Counted from the first letter of the stretch, positions 7,847-16,799 are shown. The stretch is 64,000 bases of DNA from Nitrospiria bacterium (GCA_919902495.1 CAKKRC010000012.1:1-64000), one strand, 5' to 3'. Program-made: numbers and translations. The notes: a model not told the origin generated them from the sequence alone.

Positions 7847-8530
7847 TCACTTCATATCCTTCTTCTTCGCGATATAGACGACGTGCCGCAACCCACCCCG
7901 CCCCGGCCGCAAACGTTCAAAGGTAAATCGTGCGGCAACCAGCCGTTTCTCGAACGCGGCATCGGGGTTCTCCCCCCAGATCGCGAAGATCCCGCCAGGC
8001 GTCAGGGCGCGTGCTGTCGTCTGGAGCGCGTGGCTCCCGTAGTAGGGGTCGAAGTGCTCGTCGGAGTCCGCGCTCGGTCCGACGTAGAGATCGATGACGA
8101 TGGCATCGTAGCGCTTCGCGCCTTTCAGCGTGGCCGCGATGATGACCGCGGCGACATCGTCGGTCTCGACCAACACCCGCGGGTCGCTCACCGCGCATGT
8201 CGTCAGGTCCGCGAGGGGACCGCGGCACCATTCCACAATGACGGGATTAAGCTCTGCGACGACGACCTGCGCGGACGCAGGGAGGGCATTGAGCGCCGCG
8301 CGCAGAGTGAATCCCATGCCCAGGCCGCCGATGAGCACCCGCGGAGCGGGGCGTCCGGCCACCAGCCCGCAGGCGTGTTCGCCCAGCGTGACCTCGGACC
8401 GGTTCGCGCTGCTGTTCATGAGGACGCGCCCGTTGACCAGCAGCAGAAAGTCCCGGTCGCCCCGCTTGCGCAGTTCCAGTACGTTGTCCTCTTTGTCGAT
8501 CTTGTCTATGGTCTGCCAGGGTTTGGCCAA
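7847..8530 (-). CDS. Spermidine synthase-like methyltransferase-fold protein
   Basis: This 227-residue protein has the Rossmann fold of spermidine synthases and class I methyltransferases. The SAM/dcSAM-binding signature is GGLGMGFTLRAAL, followed by an acidic strand end VVVAELNP and the DxY segment IVIDLYVGP. It lacks the N-terminal beta domain of full spermidine synthases (about 280 residues). Such shortened SpeE-like proteins are widespread and mostly uncharacterised, so polyamine transfer is not proven; no decarboxylase partner is adjacent. It is transcribed towards the previous gene, and the two ends are separated by about 100 bases. Confidence 0.75.
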   Translation of the reverse strand: MAKPWQTIDKIDKEDNVLELRKRGDRDFLLLVNGRVLMNSSANRSEVTLGEHACGLVAGRPAPRVLIGGLGMGFTLRAALNALPASAQVVVAELNPVIVEWCRGPLADLTTCAVSDPRVLVETDDVAAVIIAATLKGAKRYDAIVIDLYVGPSADSDEHFDPYYGSHALQTTARALTPGGIFAIWGENPDAAFEKRLVAARFTFERLRPGRGGLRHVVYIAKKKDMK

Positions 8531-8920
8531 CGGGATCCCTCTTCGGTTCGTAAAATATCGGCATCATACACGCACGGTCACGACGGGTCAAGAAGGAAGG
8601 AGAAACGTGTGGAGCGGAAGATCATGGTACAGGGGGGAAGGGGCGAGAGCAATACTAAGAGCATCAGTTCTTTGCGCCACCGCCAAACGTAGGCGCTTCT
8701 AAGCGAGGTTGCCGAGGACACCGAGGAAAGCTAAACACTTCTCCTCATAGCATTTCTCTGGGCACTCTGCGTCCTCTGTGGCAGAAAGATGCTAATCATG
8801 ATGTGCGCTTGAAATAACGGCCATATTTCGTGATGCGATCCCTGATAGGAGGAACAACGATCACGGTGACAAGCTGACGCGTATCAACAAAAGGAAGGAG
8901 GACGGTCCGACGGAGACGCC
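8531..8920. other. Intergenic gap of 390 bases with repeat-like sequence
   Basis: No convincing gene is seen here. Between 8701 and 8785 the sequence (GAGGTTGCCGAGGACACCGAGG, later CTCTGCGTCCTCTGTGGC) resembles the short interspersed elements found in other gaps of this window, with loosely mirrored halves. The gap separates two minus-strand genes. Confidence 0.4.
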
Positions 8921-9307
8921 TTATTTCTTGCTCTTGCAGTACTCCACATTTACCTCGTACGCGATGCTGGCATGGTTATGGCCGAGGTTCTCGGTCTTCC
9001 CCTGACAGGCGATATTCCCCTTGACCGAGGTCTTGCGGTTCTTCACCAGGCTGGTGATCACCGGGGTCAGATCGAACCCGCCGTTGGAGCATTCATCGCG
9101 CATGCAGTCCATGCGGAAGCAGGCGTAATTGGTGGGAGTGAAGCTGACCGTGCGCTTCATCAGGACCGGGTCCACGGTCCTCTGGTAATAGGTCATGCGT
9201 AGTTCGATGTTCGAAACCCCGGGGTATCGATCCGAGATCAGGCCGTTTGCTACCAGGACGACCCTCTTCTGCTCCATCTTGTCCTTATAGCTTTGTTTTT
9301 GTATCAT
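8921..9307 (-). CDS. Uncharacterised small protein with cysteine cluster
   Basis: This 128-residue protein is not recognised. It is strand-rich, with basic N-terminus, a YYQRTVDPVLMKRTVSF stretch and four cysteines spaced through the middle (ACFRMDCMRDEC) plus two later ones, suggesting a metal site or disulfides. No signal peptide or membrane segment is visible. The reading frame is compact and ends with YCKSKK. A run of G's six bases upstream supports ATG 9307; an inner ATG at 9274 (MEQKRVV) preceded by AAGGA is a real alternative. It stands alone, with a perfect hairpin 40 bases upstream of its start. Confidence 0.5.
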   Translation of the reverse strand: MIQKQSYKDKMEQKRVVLVANGLISDRYPGVSNIELRMTYYQRTVDPVLMKRTVSFTPTNYACFRMDCMRDECSNGGFDLTPVITSLVKNRKTSVKGNIACQGKTENLGHNHASIAYEVNVEYCKSKK

Positions 9308-9344
9308 AATTTCCCCCGCTCCGGTCCACCCCGGGAAAAGCTAA

Positions 9345-9372
9345 GGCCACAAAGATCCAGGTCTTTGTGGCC
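9345..9372. terminator. Perfect 11-base hairpin between divergent genes
   Basis: GGCCACAAAGA (9345-9355) and TCTTTGTGGCC (9362-9372) pair perfectly around the loop TCCAGG. No strong T-run follows on either strand. It sits between two divergently transcribed genes, where a terminator would not be expected, so a role in the minus-strand leader is possible. Confidence 0.4.
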
Positions 9373-9536
9373 TGTCTGTGTCACTTCTTTTGTAAGTATA
9401 TCACATAATCGCACTTTTATCACTTAATAGCAACACTTGTTTGGGCGCGTCCGGGATGCACCGGCAGGGGTTTTGGTATACTATCTCTTAAGTAGCCCGG
9501 CCAGCCCGTGGCTCGGGGAACCGGGGAACGTGTGAA

Positions 9537-10535
9537 ATGAACAGGCGTGCATTTTTCATAGCGGCGGCGGGCGGCGTGATCTCTGCCGCGGCGATGGTGC
9601 GGGGAGGGGAACGCGTGGCAAACAGGCCTGCGGACAAGCGGGCGACCGGGACAGCGAAGGTCGCTCTCGTGAGAACTGCCGACCGGGCGGTCGGCATCAG
9701 GCGGTCCATCGAACTTCTGGGGATAAATCCTGTGCAGGGCAAGGAGGTTCTGCTCAAGCCGAACTTCAACACCGCGGACCCGTTCCCCGGCTCCACCCAT
9801 AATGATACCCTGACGCACCTGGTGCTCCAGCTCAGATCCATGGGTGCATCGGGCATCACCATCGGCGAGCGGAGCGGCCCTCCCGACACGGCAGATGTTC
9901 TCAAGGACAAAGGGATCGACGAACTCTGCAGGAAGCTCGGCGTGGGGCTCATCGATTTCGAGACGCTCCCTCCCGGGGACTGGGTGCGGATCAAGCCGGA
10001 GCAGAGCAACTGGAGGAACGGTTTTGAGGTGGCACGGCCGGTGCTCGAGTCGCCCTGTGTAGTAACCACCTGCTGCCTCAAGACCCACGGCTTCGGCGGC
10101 GTCTTCACCATGTCCCTGAAGCTTTCCGTGGGCATTACGGGCAAGCGCAACATGACGGAGCTGCATGCATCGTTCCTGAGCATGCGCAAGATGATCGCCG
10201 AGATCAACCAGGCCTATACACCGTCGCTGATCCTGCTGGACGGGATCGAGGCCTTCGTGGACAAGGGGCCCGGCAAAGGAACAAGGAAAAAGGCCGACAT
10301 CATCCTTGCCGGCACGGACCGTATCGCCATCGACGCCGTCGGGGTAGCCATCCTGAAGGAGCTGGGCAGCAACGCGGCCATCATGGAGAAAAAGATCTTC
10401 GACCAGGAACAGATAGCCAGGGCCGTGGAGCTGGGCCTGGGCGTGTCCCGGCCGCAGGACATCGAGATCGCGGCCGATGACGGGGACGGCAGGCAGTATG
10501 TGGAGCGGTTGCGGTCCATCCTGGACCAAGGGTGA
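9537..10535 (+). CDS. DUF362 family protein with Tat-type signal
   Basis: This 332-residue protein begins MNRRAFFIAAAGGV, a twin-arginine type signal, so it is likely exported folded, perhaps with a metal cofactor. The body matches the DUF362 family: KVALVRTADRAVGIRRSIELLG near the start, LLKPNFNTADPFPGSTHNDTL, the CCLKTHGFGGVFTMSLK segment and LLDGIEAFVDKGP with the GTDRIAIDAVG ending. DUF362 proteins are often fused to ferredoxins but no CxxCxxC cluster is present here. The function is unknown. A DoxX-family membrane protein gene follows 31 bases later, and the two may form an operon. Confidence 0.8.
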   Translation: MNRRAFFIAAAGGVISAAAMVRGGERVANRPADKRATGTAKVALVRTADRAVGIRRSIELLGINPVQGKEVLLKPNFNTADPFPGSTHNDTLTHLVLQLRSMGASGITIGERSGPPDTADVLKDKGIDELCRKLGVGLIDFETLPPGDWVRIKPEQSNWRNGFEVARPVLESPCVVTTCCLKTHGFGGVFTMSLKLSVGITGKRNMTELHASFLSMRKMIAEINQAYTPSLILLDGIEAFVDKGPGKGTRKKADIILAGTDRIAIDAVGVAILKELGSNAAIMEKKIFDQEQIARAVELGLGVSRPQDIEIAADDGDGRQYVERLRSILDQG

Positions 10536-10566
10536 CCATAATCTATCGCAGGACAAGGAGGGGACC

Positions 10567-10956
10567 ATGAACTATCTGGTAGTGCTGGGAAGGGTGCTGT
10601 ACGCGCTGATCTTCGTGATGGCGGGGCCGGGGCATTTCACGGCGAACACCATCGCCTACGCGGCGGGCAAAGGGGTGCCGCTGGCGTCCATCGCCGTGCC
10701 GCTGTCGGGCATCATTGCACTCGCCGGGGGCCTCAGCATCGCGCTGGGTTACCGGGCGAGGTGGGGTGGCTGGCTGATCGTGCTCTTTCTTGTGCCCGTC
10801 ACGGTCATGATGCACAACTTCTGGGCCATGACCGATCCCAACATGGCGCAGATGCAGCAGATCATGTTCATGAAGAACCTGTCAATGCTCGGCGCGGCGC
10901 TGCTCATCGCGCACTTCGGCTCCGGGTCGCTGAGCATTGACGGGCGGAAAGCGTAG
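10567..10956 (+). CDS. DoxX family membrane protein
   Basis: This 129-residue protein has four predicted membrane helices: residues about 3-22, 40-60 (IAVPLSGIIALAGGLSIAL), 66-84 (GGWLIVLFLVPVTVMMHNF) and 100-118. The pattern GRVLYALIFVMAGPGHF and ALGYRARWGGWLIVLFLVPVT are typical of DoxX/DUF417-like proteins, which in other bacteria act in thiol or thiosulfate redox processes at the inner membrane. ATG 10567 has AAGGAGGGGACC upstream. It follows the DUF362 gene closely, suggesting a shared transcript. Confidence 0.8.
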   Translation: MNYLVVLGRVLYALIFVMAGPGHFTANTIAYAAGKGVPLASIAVPLSGIIALAGGLSIALGYRARWGGWLIVLFLVPVTVMMHNFWAMTDPNMAQMQQIMFMKNLSMLGAALLIAHFGSGSLSIDGRKA

Positions 10957-11009
10957 GGAGACAGGCGGCAGGCAAAGGCGAGCACAACGGACGGGTAGTA
11001 TGGCGATCA

Positions 11010-11039
11010 AAGGCGGAGGTTTTCACAGACCCCCGCCTT
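11010..11039. terminator. Possible shared terminator hairpin between convergent genes
   Basis: AAGGCGG (11010-11016) pairs with CCGCCTT (11033-11039) in the short gap between two convergent genes. Flanking T-runs are weak on both strands. Confidence 0.35.
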
Positions 11040-11052
11040 GTTCAATGAAAGG

Positions 11053-11775
11053 TCAGGCGACCAGAGTTGAAGCATGCGGATCCGTCAAGTACTGGCGCAG
11101 TATTTCATGGTCGACGAACTCCGCGAGCGCTGATTCTGCGCCGGAGGCGAACCGCCGGAAGCGGATCCCGTAATGCGTTGTTTCCGATGCTTGATCCGCC
11201 TTGCATGCTCTGGCGATGTCTCCGATCGCGCCCACGCGGAAGCCGTCGGGAAGATAGAACGAACACTCTACGCGGTCTCCCGCGGCAAGGTTTTCCCTGG
11301 TCCTGATGAGCATTCCGTGGGCGCTGACGTTCTCCGAGGTGCACATGACCGGTCGGCTGTTATGAACGCCTTCCACTGCGATGTTAAGCACGACGCGGTA
11401 GGACCGTCGCGGCGGAACATCGAGAAGCTGCTGAACCTTGGAGGAGAAGATCGACGGATCGACCGGCCTGGTCAATACGGCGTTGGCGTTGCACCGTTCC
11501 GCCTGTTGTTTATGGGCAGGGTCGTTTTCGCACACGAGGAGGAGGGAGACCTTTTTCATGGTTTCACCGCGCCGGATGATATGGAAGAGGGTCTCGCACG
11601 CGAGGCCGGGCAGGGCGGGACTCGCCACAATGAGGTTCGCGCTCTTCTCGATATGGAACTTCAGGAGCTCATCATTGGTTGCCGCCGTGTGGACGGCAAT
11701 ATCCGAACGGTGAAGAAAGTTCATGGCGGTCGCCATCAGGGGTTTCAGGTCTTGTGAGATAAGGAGTGTTTTCAT
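11053..11775 (-). CDS. Degenerate receiver domain fused to PilZ domain
   Basis: This 240-residue protein joins a CheY-like receiver fold (residues 1-120) to a PilZ domain (about 125-225). The PilZ domain keeps the c-di-GMP-binding pattern RRSYR followed by NVSAHG. The receiver is degenerate: at the phospho-acceptor position the strand reads LIVASPALPG, with Ser where Asp is expected, and the usual lysine is Arg (LTRPV), so it probably is not phosphorylated in the normal way. It may act as a c-di-GMP-responsive adaptor controlling motility or surface structures. ATG 11775 is preceded by GAGGG; an earlier ATG at 11832 would add 19 unlikely residues. A paralogue lies at 56561. Confidence 0.82.
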   Translation of the reverse strand: MKTLLISQDLKPLMATAMNFLHRSDIAVHTAATNDELLKFHIEKSANLIVASPALPGLACETLFHIIRRGETMKKVSLLLVCENDPAHKQQAERCNANAVLTRPVDPSIFSSKVQQLLDVPPRRSYRVVLNIAVEGVHNSRPVMCTSENVSAHGMLIRTRENLAAGDRVECSFYLPDGFRVGAIGDIARACKADQASETTHYGIRFRRFASGAESALAEFVDHEILRQYLTDPHASTLVA

Positions 11776-11930
11776 GTGAGCCCTCGCTGGTCCTGGAGAT
11801 CGGCAGTGCCTTGCCTGCGCATCGATCTGCAATTTATTGACGAATGCCGTTACTGCTCACTATTCAGTATAGCACAGGGAAGGGGGCGTGATGCCGCCGT
11901 GAGCGCGGAAAGGTAAACAAGAAGGCCGGC

Positions 11931-13859
11931 CTATTTCCTCAGGTCTTCGAAGAACTTCCTGAACTCCTCGCGGTCGTCGGTGATGCGGCACTTGGGGATG
12001 GACTTGAGGAAGGACCTTCCGTAGTTCTTCGTCATGATGCGCGTATCGAGCACCGCGACCGCGCCCTTGTCCGTTTTCGTCCTGATGAGCCTGCCGAAGC
12101 CCTGCCGGAACAATAATGTCGCCTGCGGGACTTGATATTCATAGAACGGGTTCTTCAGCCGCTCCATGCGCGCCTCGATGAGCGGCTCGTCGGGCACGGC
12201 GAAGGGGAGCTTGGCGATGACCACGCACTGGAGCGCGTCGCCGGGGATGTCGATGCCCTGCCAGAACGATGCGGTTCCCAGCAGCACGGCATTCGGTATC
12301 TCCTTGAACTGCTCGATGAGCCGGTAGGCCGGCATATCGCCCTGGCAGAGGATGCCGAGCTCGGGCATCGCGCTCCGGAGCGTTTCCCGGGTCTTCCTGA
12401 GCTGGCCGTAGCTGGTGAACAGGACGAGGGTTCTGCCTTGCGTGATGCCGAGGATCGCCATGAGCTCCTTGTCGAACCGCTCCTGGTAGCCATCCGCCTG
12501 CTGGTCGTCGAGCCCCGGCGAGATGTAGAGCATGGCCTGGTTCTCGAAATCGAAGGGAGAGTCGAGCAGCAGGTCCGTGGGAGCGTCCAATCCGACGCGG
12601 CCTTTAATATAATTGAAGGACCCCGAGGCCGAGAGCGTGGCGGAGGTAAGGACCGCGGTATCCAGCCTGCCGAAAAGGTGTTCGCGCAGGGTCCCGGCGA
12701 TGTCGATGGGCGAGGCCACGAGGCGATAGCGCTTGTTCTCCCGCTCGGCCCAATACACGAAGCCCTCCTGCCCCTGATCGAGGTTCTGCCGGATGGCTGC
12801 GGCAAGACCTCCCGCCCTTCCGGCGAAGGCCTTCACTTCCTGTTCTTCCTCGAGGGTGTCGACCTTGAGCGTCAGCAGCGTATCCTTGAGCATCGTGAGC
12901 GGCCCGCTCAGGATGTCGGGGATGATGCCGGGCTGCCGCACGCGCAGGACCGTTTCCTGCTTCAGCGCGTCGTGGAGGTTCAGGAAGAAGTTCTCGGCCG
13001 TGAGCCGCAGGTCGTCCACCAGGTCCCGAGCGGCGTGGGCCTCCCCGCCCTGGACCTTGAGGCGCGTAAGGAGCCCCTTTCGGGTGCGCTGGCTCAGGAG
13101 GTTGTCGAGGAGATAGCGGACCGAAAAATTGGACACTTCGATGCCGAGATAATCCGTGGCCACGTCCTCGATCTGGTGCGCTTCGTCGAAGACCACCGCC
13201 TTGTGCTGGGGCAGGACGTTGCCGCCGGTTGCCATGTCGGCGAAGAAGAGGTGGTGGTTCGCCACGAGCACCTGGGCCTGCTGCTCCAGCAGTTTCCCCT
13301 TCTGGTAGAAGCAGTCCTTGTAATGGGCGCATTCCCTGCCGAAGCAGAGGTCCGCCTCGCGGCAGGCCTTCCCCCAGAGCCCCCAGGGCGGCTCGAAGGC
13401 GAGCTCGCTCCGGAGCCCGGTGCGTGTGTGCGTGGACCATTCGAAGAGGCGGTTCAGCGGCTCCACTTCGGCCTGCTCGTAGAGGTCGCCCATGCGGAGC
13501 TGGTCGAAGCGCCGCAGGCAGAGATAGTTCTCGCCGCCCACGCACAGGGCAACGCGAAAGTCGCCCAGGACGGTCTTCAGGAACGGGATGTCCTTTTTGA
13601 TGATCTGCTGCTGGAGGGCCTTGGTGTAGGTGGCCACGACGACGCGGCAGTTCTCGTCGCGCGCCCAGAGGATGAGCGGGACGAGGTAGGCCAGGCTCTT
13701 GCCGACGCCGGTGCCCGCTTCGACGACCAGGTGGGTCTTGCTCCGGAGCGCCTTCCGGACGGCCTCGGCCATCTCCATCTGCTGGGGGCGGAACTCGTAG
13801 GCCTGCCCCATGGCGTCGGCGACGAGCCCTGACCTTCCGAGGATGTCCGCGATCTTCAT
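11931..13859 (-). CDS. dinG: DinG-family ATP-dependent DNA helicase
   Basis: This 642-residue superfamily 2 helicase of the XPD/DinG group unwinds damaged or structured DNA with 5'-3' polarity. Walker A is EAGTGVGKS (about residues 47-55), Walker B is the DEAH box FDEAHQIED, and motif VI is QGFGRLIRTKTDKGAV. The four cysteines of the Fe-S cluster domain are visible (YLCLRR, then KACREADLCFGREC with a further DCFY). Length is normal. I prefer ATG 13859 (MKIADILG) over a GTG six codons upstream, although neither has a strong ribosome site. No exonuclease domain is fused to it. Confidence 0.88.
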   Translation of the reverse strand: MKIADILGRSGLVADAMGQAYEFRPQQMEMAEAVRKALRSKTHLVVEAGTGVGKSLAYLVPLILWARDENCRVVVATYTKALQQQIIKKDIPFLKTVLGDFRVALCVGGENYLCLRRFDQLRMGDLYEQAEVEPLNRLFEWSTHTRTGLRSELAFEPPWGLWGKACREADLCFGRECAHYKDCFYQKGKLLEQQAQVLVANHHLFFADMATGGNVLPQHKAVVFDEAHQIEDVATDYLGIEVSNFSVRYLLDNLLSQRTRKGLLTRLKVQGGEAHAARDLVDDLRLTAENFFLNLHDALKQETVLRVRQPGIIPDILSGPLTMLKDTLLTLKVDTLEEEQEVKAFAGRAGGLAAAIRQNLDQGQEGFVYWAERENKRYRLVASPIDIAGTLREHLFGRLDTAVLTSATLSASGSFNYIKGRVGLDAPTDLLLDSPFDFENQAMLYISPGLDDQQADGYQERFDKELMAILGITQGRTLVLFTSYGQLRKTRETLRSAMPELGILCQGDMPAYRLIEQFKEIPNAVLLGTASFWQGIDIPGDALQCVVIAKLPFAVPDEPLIEARMERLKNPFYEYQVPQATLLFRQGFGRLIRTKTDKGAVAVLDTRIMTKNYGRSFLKSIPKCRITDDREEFRKFFEDLRK

Positions 13860-13970
13860 GGGGAGGTACAGTACCACGGGGGAGGGGAGAAGGCAAACGG
13901 TTTCATTGCTTCTCTATCTGTCTGCGCGAAGAGGATCGTCCCACCGCGCTTTTTGGTTTCCTTTTTGGGG

Positions 13971-13999
13971 TTGACAGTCCGGGCATCTTACGGTACGAT
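13971..13999 (+). promoter_or_regulatory. Sigma-70 type promoter of lipoprotein operon
   Basis: TTGACA at 13971-13976 and TACGAT at 13994-13999 with a 17-base spacer. Transcription would begin near 14006, leaving about 95 bases before ATG 14100. Confidence 0.65.
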
Positions 14000-14099
14000 T
14001 GTGACTGCTGATCTGACGTTCAAGGACCGCGCACGGTTTCCCGGGCGCACCCTTCATAATGATGACAGATCTTTCGAGCGACCATTTCAGGAGGCAATA

Positions 14100-15491
14100 A
14101 TGAAGACGCGATCCCGTTGGTTCTTTCTCCTTGTCGTGCTGGCCTCGGTGATCGGCGGCTGCGCGATCCCCCACGCGCCGCTTCCCACCGATCCGAGCAA
14201 TCCGCTGAAGCGGATCGCGGTCCTTCCGATGAAGAACGATACGAACGATGTGGACGGCCCCGACGTGGTCCGTCAGAAGATTGCCGAGGCACTGACGAAA
14301 CGGTCCTATGTGGTCATGGACACCAAGGAATCGGACCAGATCCTGCGGGACCGCATGGGGATCAACCTGGGCGGCCAGCTTGAGCTGACGACGCCGCAAA
14401 AACTGGGCGAGACGCTGGGTGTCGAGGGCGTGCTGTACGGGACCCTCATGGACTTCGACGAGACCACGACCGGCCTGTACAACGCGAAGAAGGTGCGTGG
14501 CACGTTCAAGCTCGTGAACACCGCAACGGGCCAGACGATGTGGCAACGGGGGCTGGGCGTCAAGAAGGAACAGGGCACGTCCGGCCTGGCGAGCGGCCTC
14601 GTGAAGCTCGGCGCGAGGGCGGCTGACGCCCGGGACAAGGATGCGCCGTGGGTCCTGCTGCAGAGCACCACGACGAACCAGAGCGCGAAGGACTCGTTCA
14701 TCATGGGATTAGGGACCAAACTGCTGTCAAAGGCGATCGGGATCCATCTCGAGGCCGAGTCCAAGGAACTGGCCCGCCTGGTCACGGACAATCTGGGTTG
14801 GGGCCCGGGAACGGGAGCGGCGCCCGCCGCCCCGGCGGCGCTCAAGTTCGCAATGCCGGAGATCAAGGCGCCCGCGCCGCCGTCCTTCGGCTACATGGAT
14901 TGGGAAGGCAAGAAGGATTTCTACGCGGTTGTGCATTCAGTCAGCCTCAACAAGAGCGACAACAAGAGCTGGGTCATGGACGCGCCGCTCTGGATCACCG
15001 GCCCGAAGATGAAGATGGAAATGGACATGAGCAAGATGATGCAGGCCTCGGGCGCAAAGGACGCGGAACAGTCCCCCATGAGCAAGATGACCATGCTGAA
15101 CCGCGGGGACAAGAAGACGGGCTACACGCTCTACCCGAACGTCCAGAAATACATCGTCCACACCGACACCGAGGAGCAGGGCGAGAAGCCGAAGGTGGAG
15201 AAGACCAAGGTGGGCAGCGAGACCATCGACGGCCACCCCTGTGACAAGTACAAGGTCGTCATCACCTACAAGAGCGAAAAGCCGCAGGAAGGGTTCATCT
15301 GGAACGCCAGGGACCTGGGCGGCATGACCATCAAGAGCGAGGTGGAGAACAAGGACTTCAAGATGACGACGGAGCTCAAGAACATCGTGCTGAAGTCGTC
15401 ACCCGCTTCGGTCTTCGAGATCCCGCAGGGCTATTTGGAGTCGAAGAATTTCATGGAGATCATGATGCCGGCGCAGCAGAAAGAGAAATAG
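14100..15491 (+). CDS. Lipoprotein with GNA1162/DUF799-like and DUF4412-like domains
   Basis: This 463-residue protein has a lipobox (SVIGGC, Cys about residue 21), so it is lipid-anchored in the periplasm. The N-terminal half (KRIAVLPMKNDTNDVDGPDVVRQKIAE to about residue 225) resembles DUF799/GNA1162 lipoproteins, which share the anticodon-binding-like fold of TolB-N and CsgG. The second half (from about 265) looks like DUF4412: MDAPLWITGPKMKMEM, KKTGYTLYPNVQKYI and IDGHPCDKYKVVI. The fusion of both is unusual. ATG 14100 has AGGAGG at a good distance. The CsgG-like lipoprotein gene follows 43 bases later in the same operon, suggesting an envelope complex. Confidence 0.7.
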   Translation: MKTRSRWFFLLVVLASVIGGCAIPHAPLPTDPSNPLKRIAVLPMKNDTNDVDGPDVVRQKIAEALTKRSYVVMDTKESDQILRDRMGINLGGQLELTTPQKLGETLGVEGVLYGTLMDFDETTTGLYNAKKVRGTFKLVNTATGQTMWQRGLGVKKEQGTSGLASGLVKLGARAADARDKDAPWVLLQSTTTNQSAKDSFIMGLGTKLLSKAIGIHLEAESKELARLVTDNLGWGPGTGAAPAAPAALKFAMPEIKAPAPPSFGYMDWEGKKDFYAVVHSVSLNKSDNKSWVMDAPLWITGPKMKMEMDMSKMMQASGAKDAEQSPMSKMTMLNRGDKKTGYTLYPNVQKYIVHTDTEEQGEKPKVEKTKVGSETIDGHPCDKYKVVITYKSEKPQEGFIWNARDLGGMTIKSEVENKDFKMTTELKNIVLKSSPASVFEIPQGYLESKNFMEIMMPAQQKEK

Positions 15492-15534
15492 AAGAGAGAT
15501 ATTCCCGATATTCGGATCATTTAAGGAGGATACA

Positions 15535-16506
15535 ATGAAAGCAGTACTTCGGTTGATGGTTGTAATGATGGTCGTGACGGGCATACTGTCGACGGCCGGG
15601 TGCGCGCCCAAGATCTCGGGTGCGGTGAAGGACGACACAACGGTCACCGGGACGTCGAAGGAACTGGCTAAAACGACTTCGGATGTAGAACAGTATACAG
15701 GCCCCAAGCTTCGCATTGGCGTAGTGAACTTCCAGAACAAGACCCCTTCGAAGGTGCTGGGCATCGGCGAGGCGGCGGCCGACATCCTGGGCACAATTTT
15801 ACAAAAAACGGGCCGGTTCATCGTGATCCCGCAGCAGGACATCGAGTCCATCATGAAGCAGCAGGCTATGGGCGCCACGGGCGCCATCAATTCTGACACG
15901 GCGGCCAAGATGGGGTCGATCCTCGGGCTGAACGCCATCCTGACCGGCGCGGTGACGGCCTATTCCGAGGCGGAAGAGGGCCAGGACATGCTGGTGTACA
16001 AGACGAAGAAGCAGGTTGCCCGGGTGACGGTGGACTACCGCATCGTCGACACGACAACAGGCGTGCAGATGATGGCGGACTCCGGCGCGGGCATCTACGA
16101 GAAGAGCGTGGGCCGCGTGCTCGGCATGGGCGGCAAGTCGTCCTACGACTCCGACCTGCGTGACGGCGCATTGCGCGACGCGCTTACCAAGGCCATGGTC
16201 AACATGATGAAATCGCTTGAGAGCAGCCCCTGGAAGGGCAAGATCATGAAGATCGCGGGCGATAAGGTCTACATCAACGCCGGCAAGAAGACCGGCCTGA
16301 AGGTCGGCGACAAGCTCGATGTCTACCGGGTAGGCGAGGACCTGATCGATCCGGATACCAAGATGAAGCTCGGTACGACGGAAGACAAGGTCGGCCAGGT
16401 GCTGATCACCCAGAACGACATCGGCGACAAGGGTGATGTGTCGGTCGCGCGCACGTCCTCCGGCACGGGATTCAAGCAGGGAGACATCGTCAAGTTTGTC
16501 AAATAA
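15535..16506 (+). CDS. CsgG-family lipoprotein
   Basis: This 323-residue protein has a signal peptide with a lipobox (STAGC, Cys about 23) and a CsgG domain (LRIGVVNFQNKTPSKVLG ... GRFIVIPQQDIESIMKQQ ... LGLNAILTGAVTAYSE). CsgG proteins form the outer-membrane channel for curli-type secretion, and relatives occur in other envelope systems. The C-terminal portion (IAGDKVYINAGKKTGLKVGDKLDVYR) is the FlgT-like C-terminal fold seen also in two other proteins of this window. AAGGAGG precedes ATG 15535. No curli subunit gene is near, so a general envelope role is as likely as amyloid export. A strong terminator follows. Confidence 0.82.
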   Translation: MKAVLRLMVVMMVVTGILSTAGCAPKISGAVKDDTTVTGTSKELAKTTSDVEQYTGPKLRIGVVNFQNKTPSKVLGIGEAAADILGTILQKTGRFIVIPQQDIESIMKQQAMGATGAINSDTAAKMGSILGLNAILTGAVTAYSEAEEGQDMLVYKTKKQVARVTVDYRIVDTTTGVQMMADSGAGIYEKSVGRVLGMGGKSSYDSDLRDGALRDALTKAMVNMMKSLESSPWKGKIMKIAGDKVYINAGKKTGLKVGDKLDVYRVGEDLIDPDTKMKLGTTEDKVGQVLITQNDIGDKGDVSVARTSSGTGFKQGDIVKFVK

Positions 16507-16527
16507 CTGCCCCCCGCGTGACTTTGA

Positions 16528-16562
16528 AGCCCCTTTGGGTATTGCCCAAAGGGGCTTTTTTA
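16528..16562 (+). terminator. Intrinsic terminator after CsgG-like gene
   Basis: AGCCCCTTTGGG (16528-16539) and CCCAAAGGGGCT (16545-16556) form a perfect 12-base stem with loop TATTG, followed by TTTTTT. It also marks the left edge of the low-GC island. Confidence 0.9.
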
Positions 16563-16670
16563 TTGAGTGAATCCAGAAGCGATTGCATTCCCAGACGCTT
16601 GAAAGGGGGTTAGCGAGCGATTTAGGGTAGTGATAACTTCCTTGAAGTTCGAACAATGTGTTTGAGGCGG

Positions 16671-16799
16671 ATGATTGAGATGTCCGAGAAAGAAAGCTTG
16701 AAAAATAATTGTAAGAAGCATATATTAGATTTCAGTTTACTATTAAAGCAATATTATCAATTGGTTGGGTTTCCGTATGCGGTTTTAGAGGCGTCATGA
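16671..16799 (+). CDS. Possible 42-residue peptide upstream of the aryl polyene operon
   Basis: The ATG at 16671, with GAGG just upstream, opens a 42-codon frame (MIEMSEKESLKNN ... FPYAVLEAS). No family is recognised. It lies between the terminator and apeC in AT-rich DNA and could be a leader peptide, a remnant, or chance. The rest of the 16563-16846 gap shows nothing else clear and no consensus promoter. Confidence 0.2.
   Translation: MIEMSEKESLKNNCKKHILDFSLLLKQYYQLVGFPYAVLEAS

Noticed and set aside
12132-13832. Long + strand open frame of 566 codons
   Set aside because: It is antisense to dinG, whose helicase motifs are complete and in order. GC-rich codon use leaves the opposite strand open by chance.
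15535-16506. Curli (csg) secretion locus
   Set aside because: Only the CsgG-type domain is present. No CsgA, CsgB, CsgE or CsgF-like gene lies nearby.
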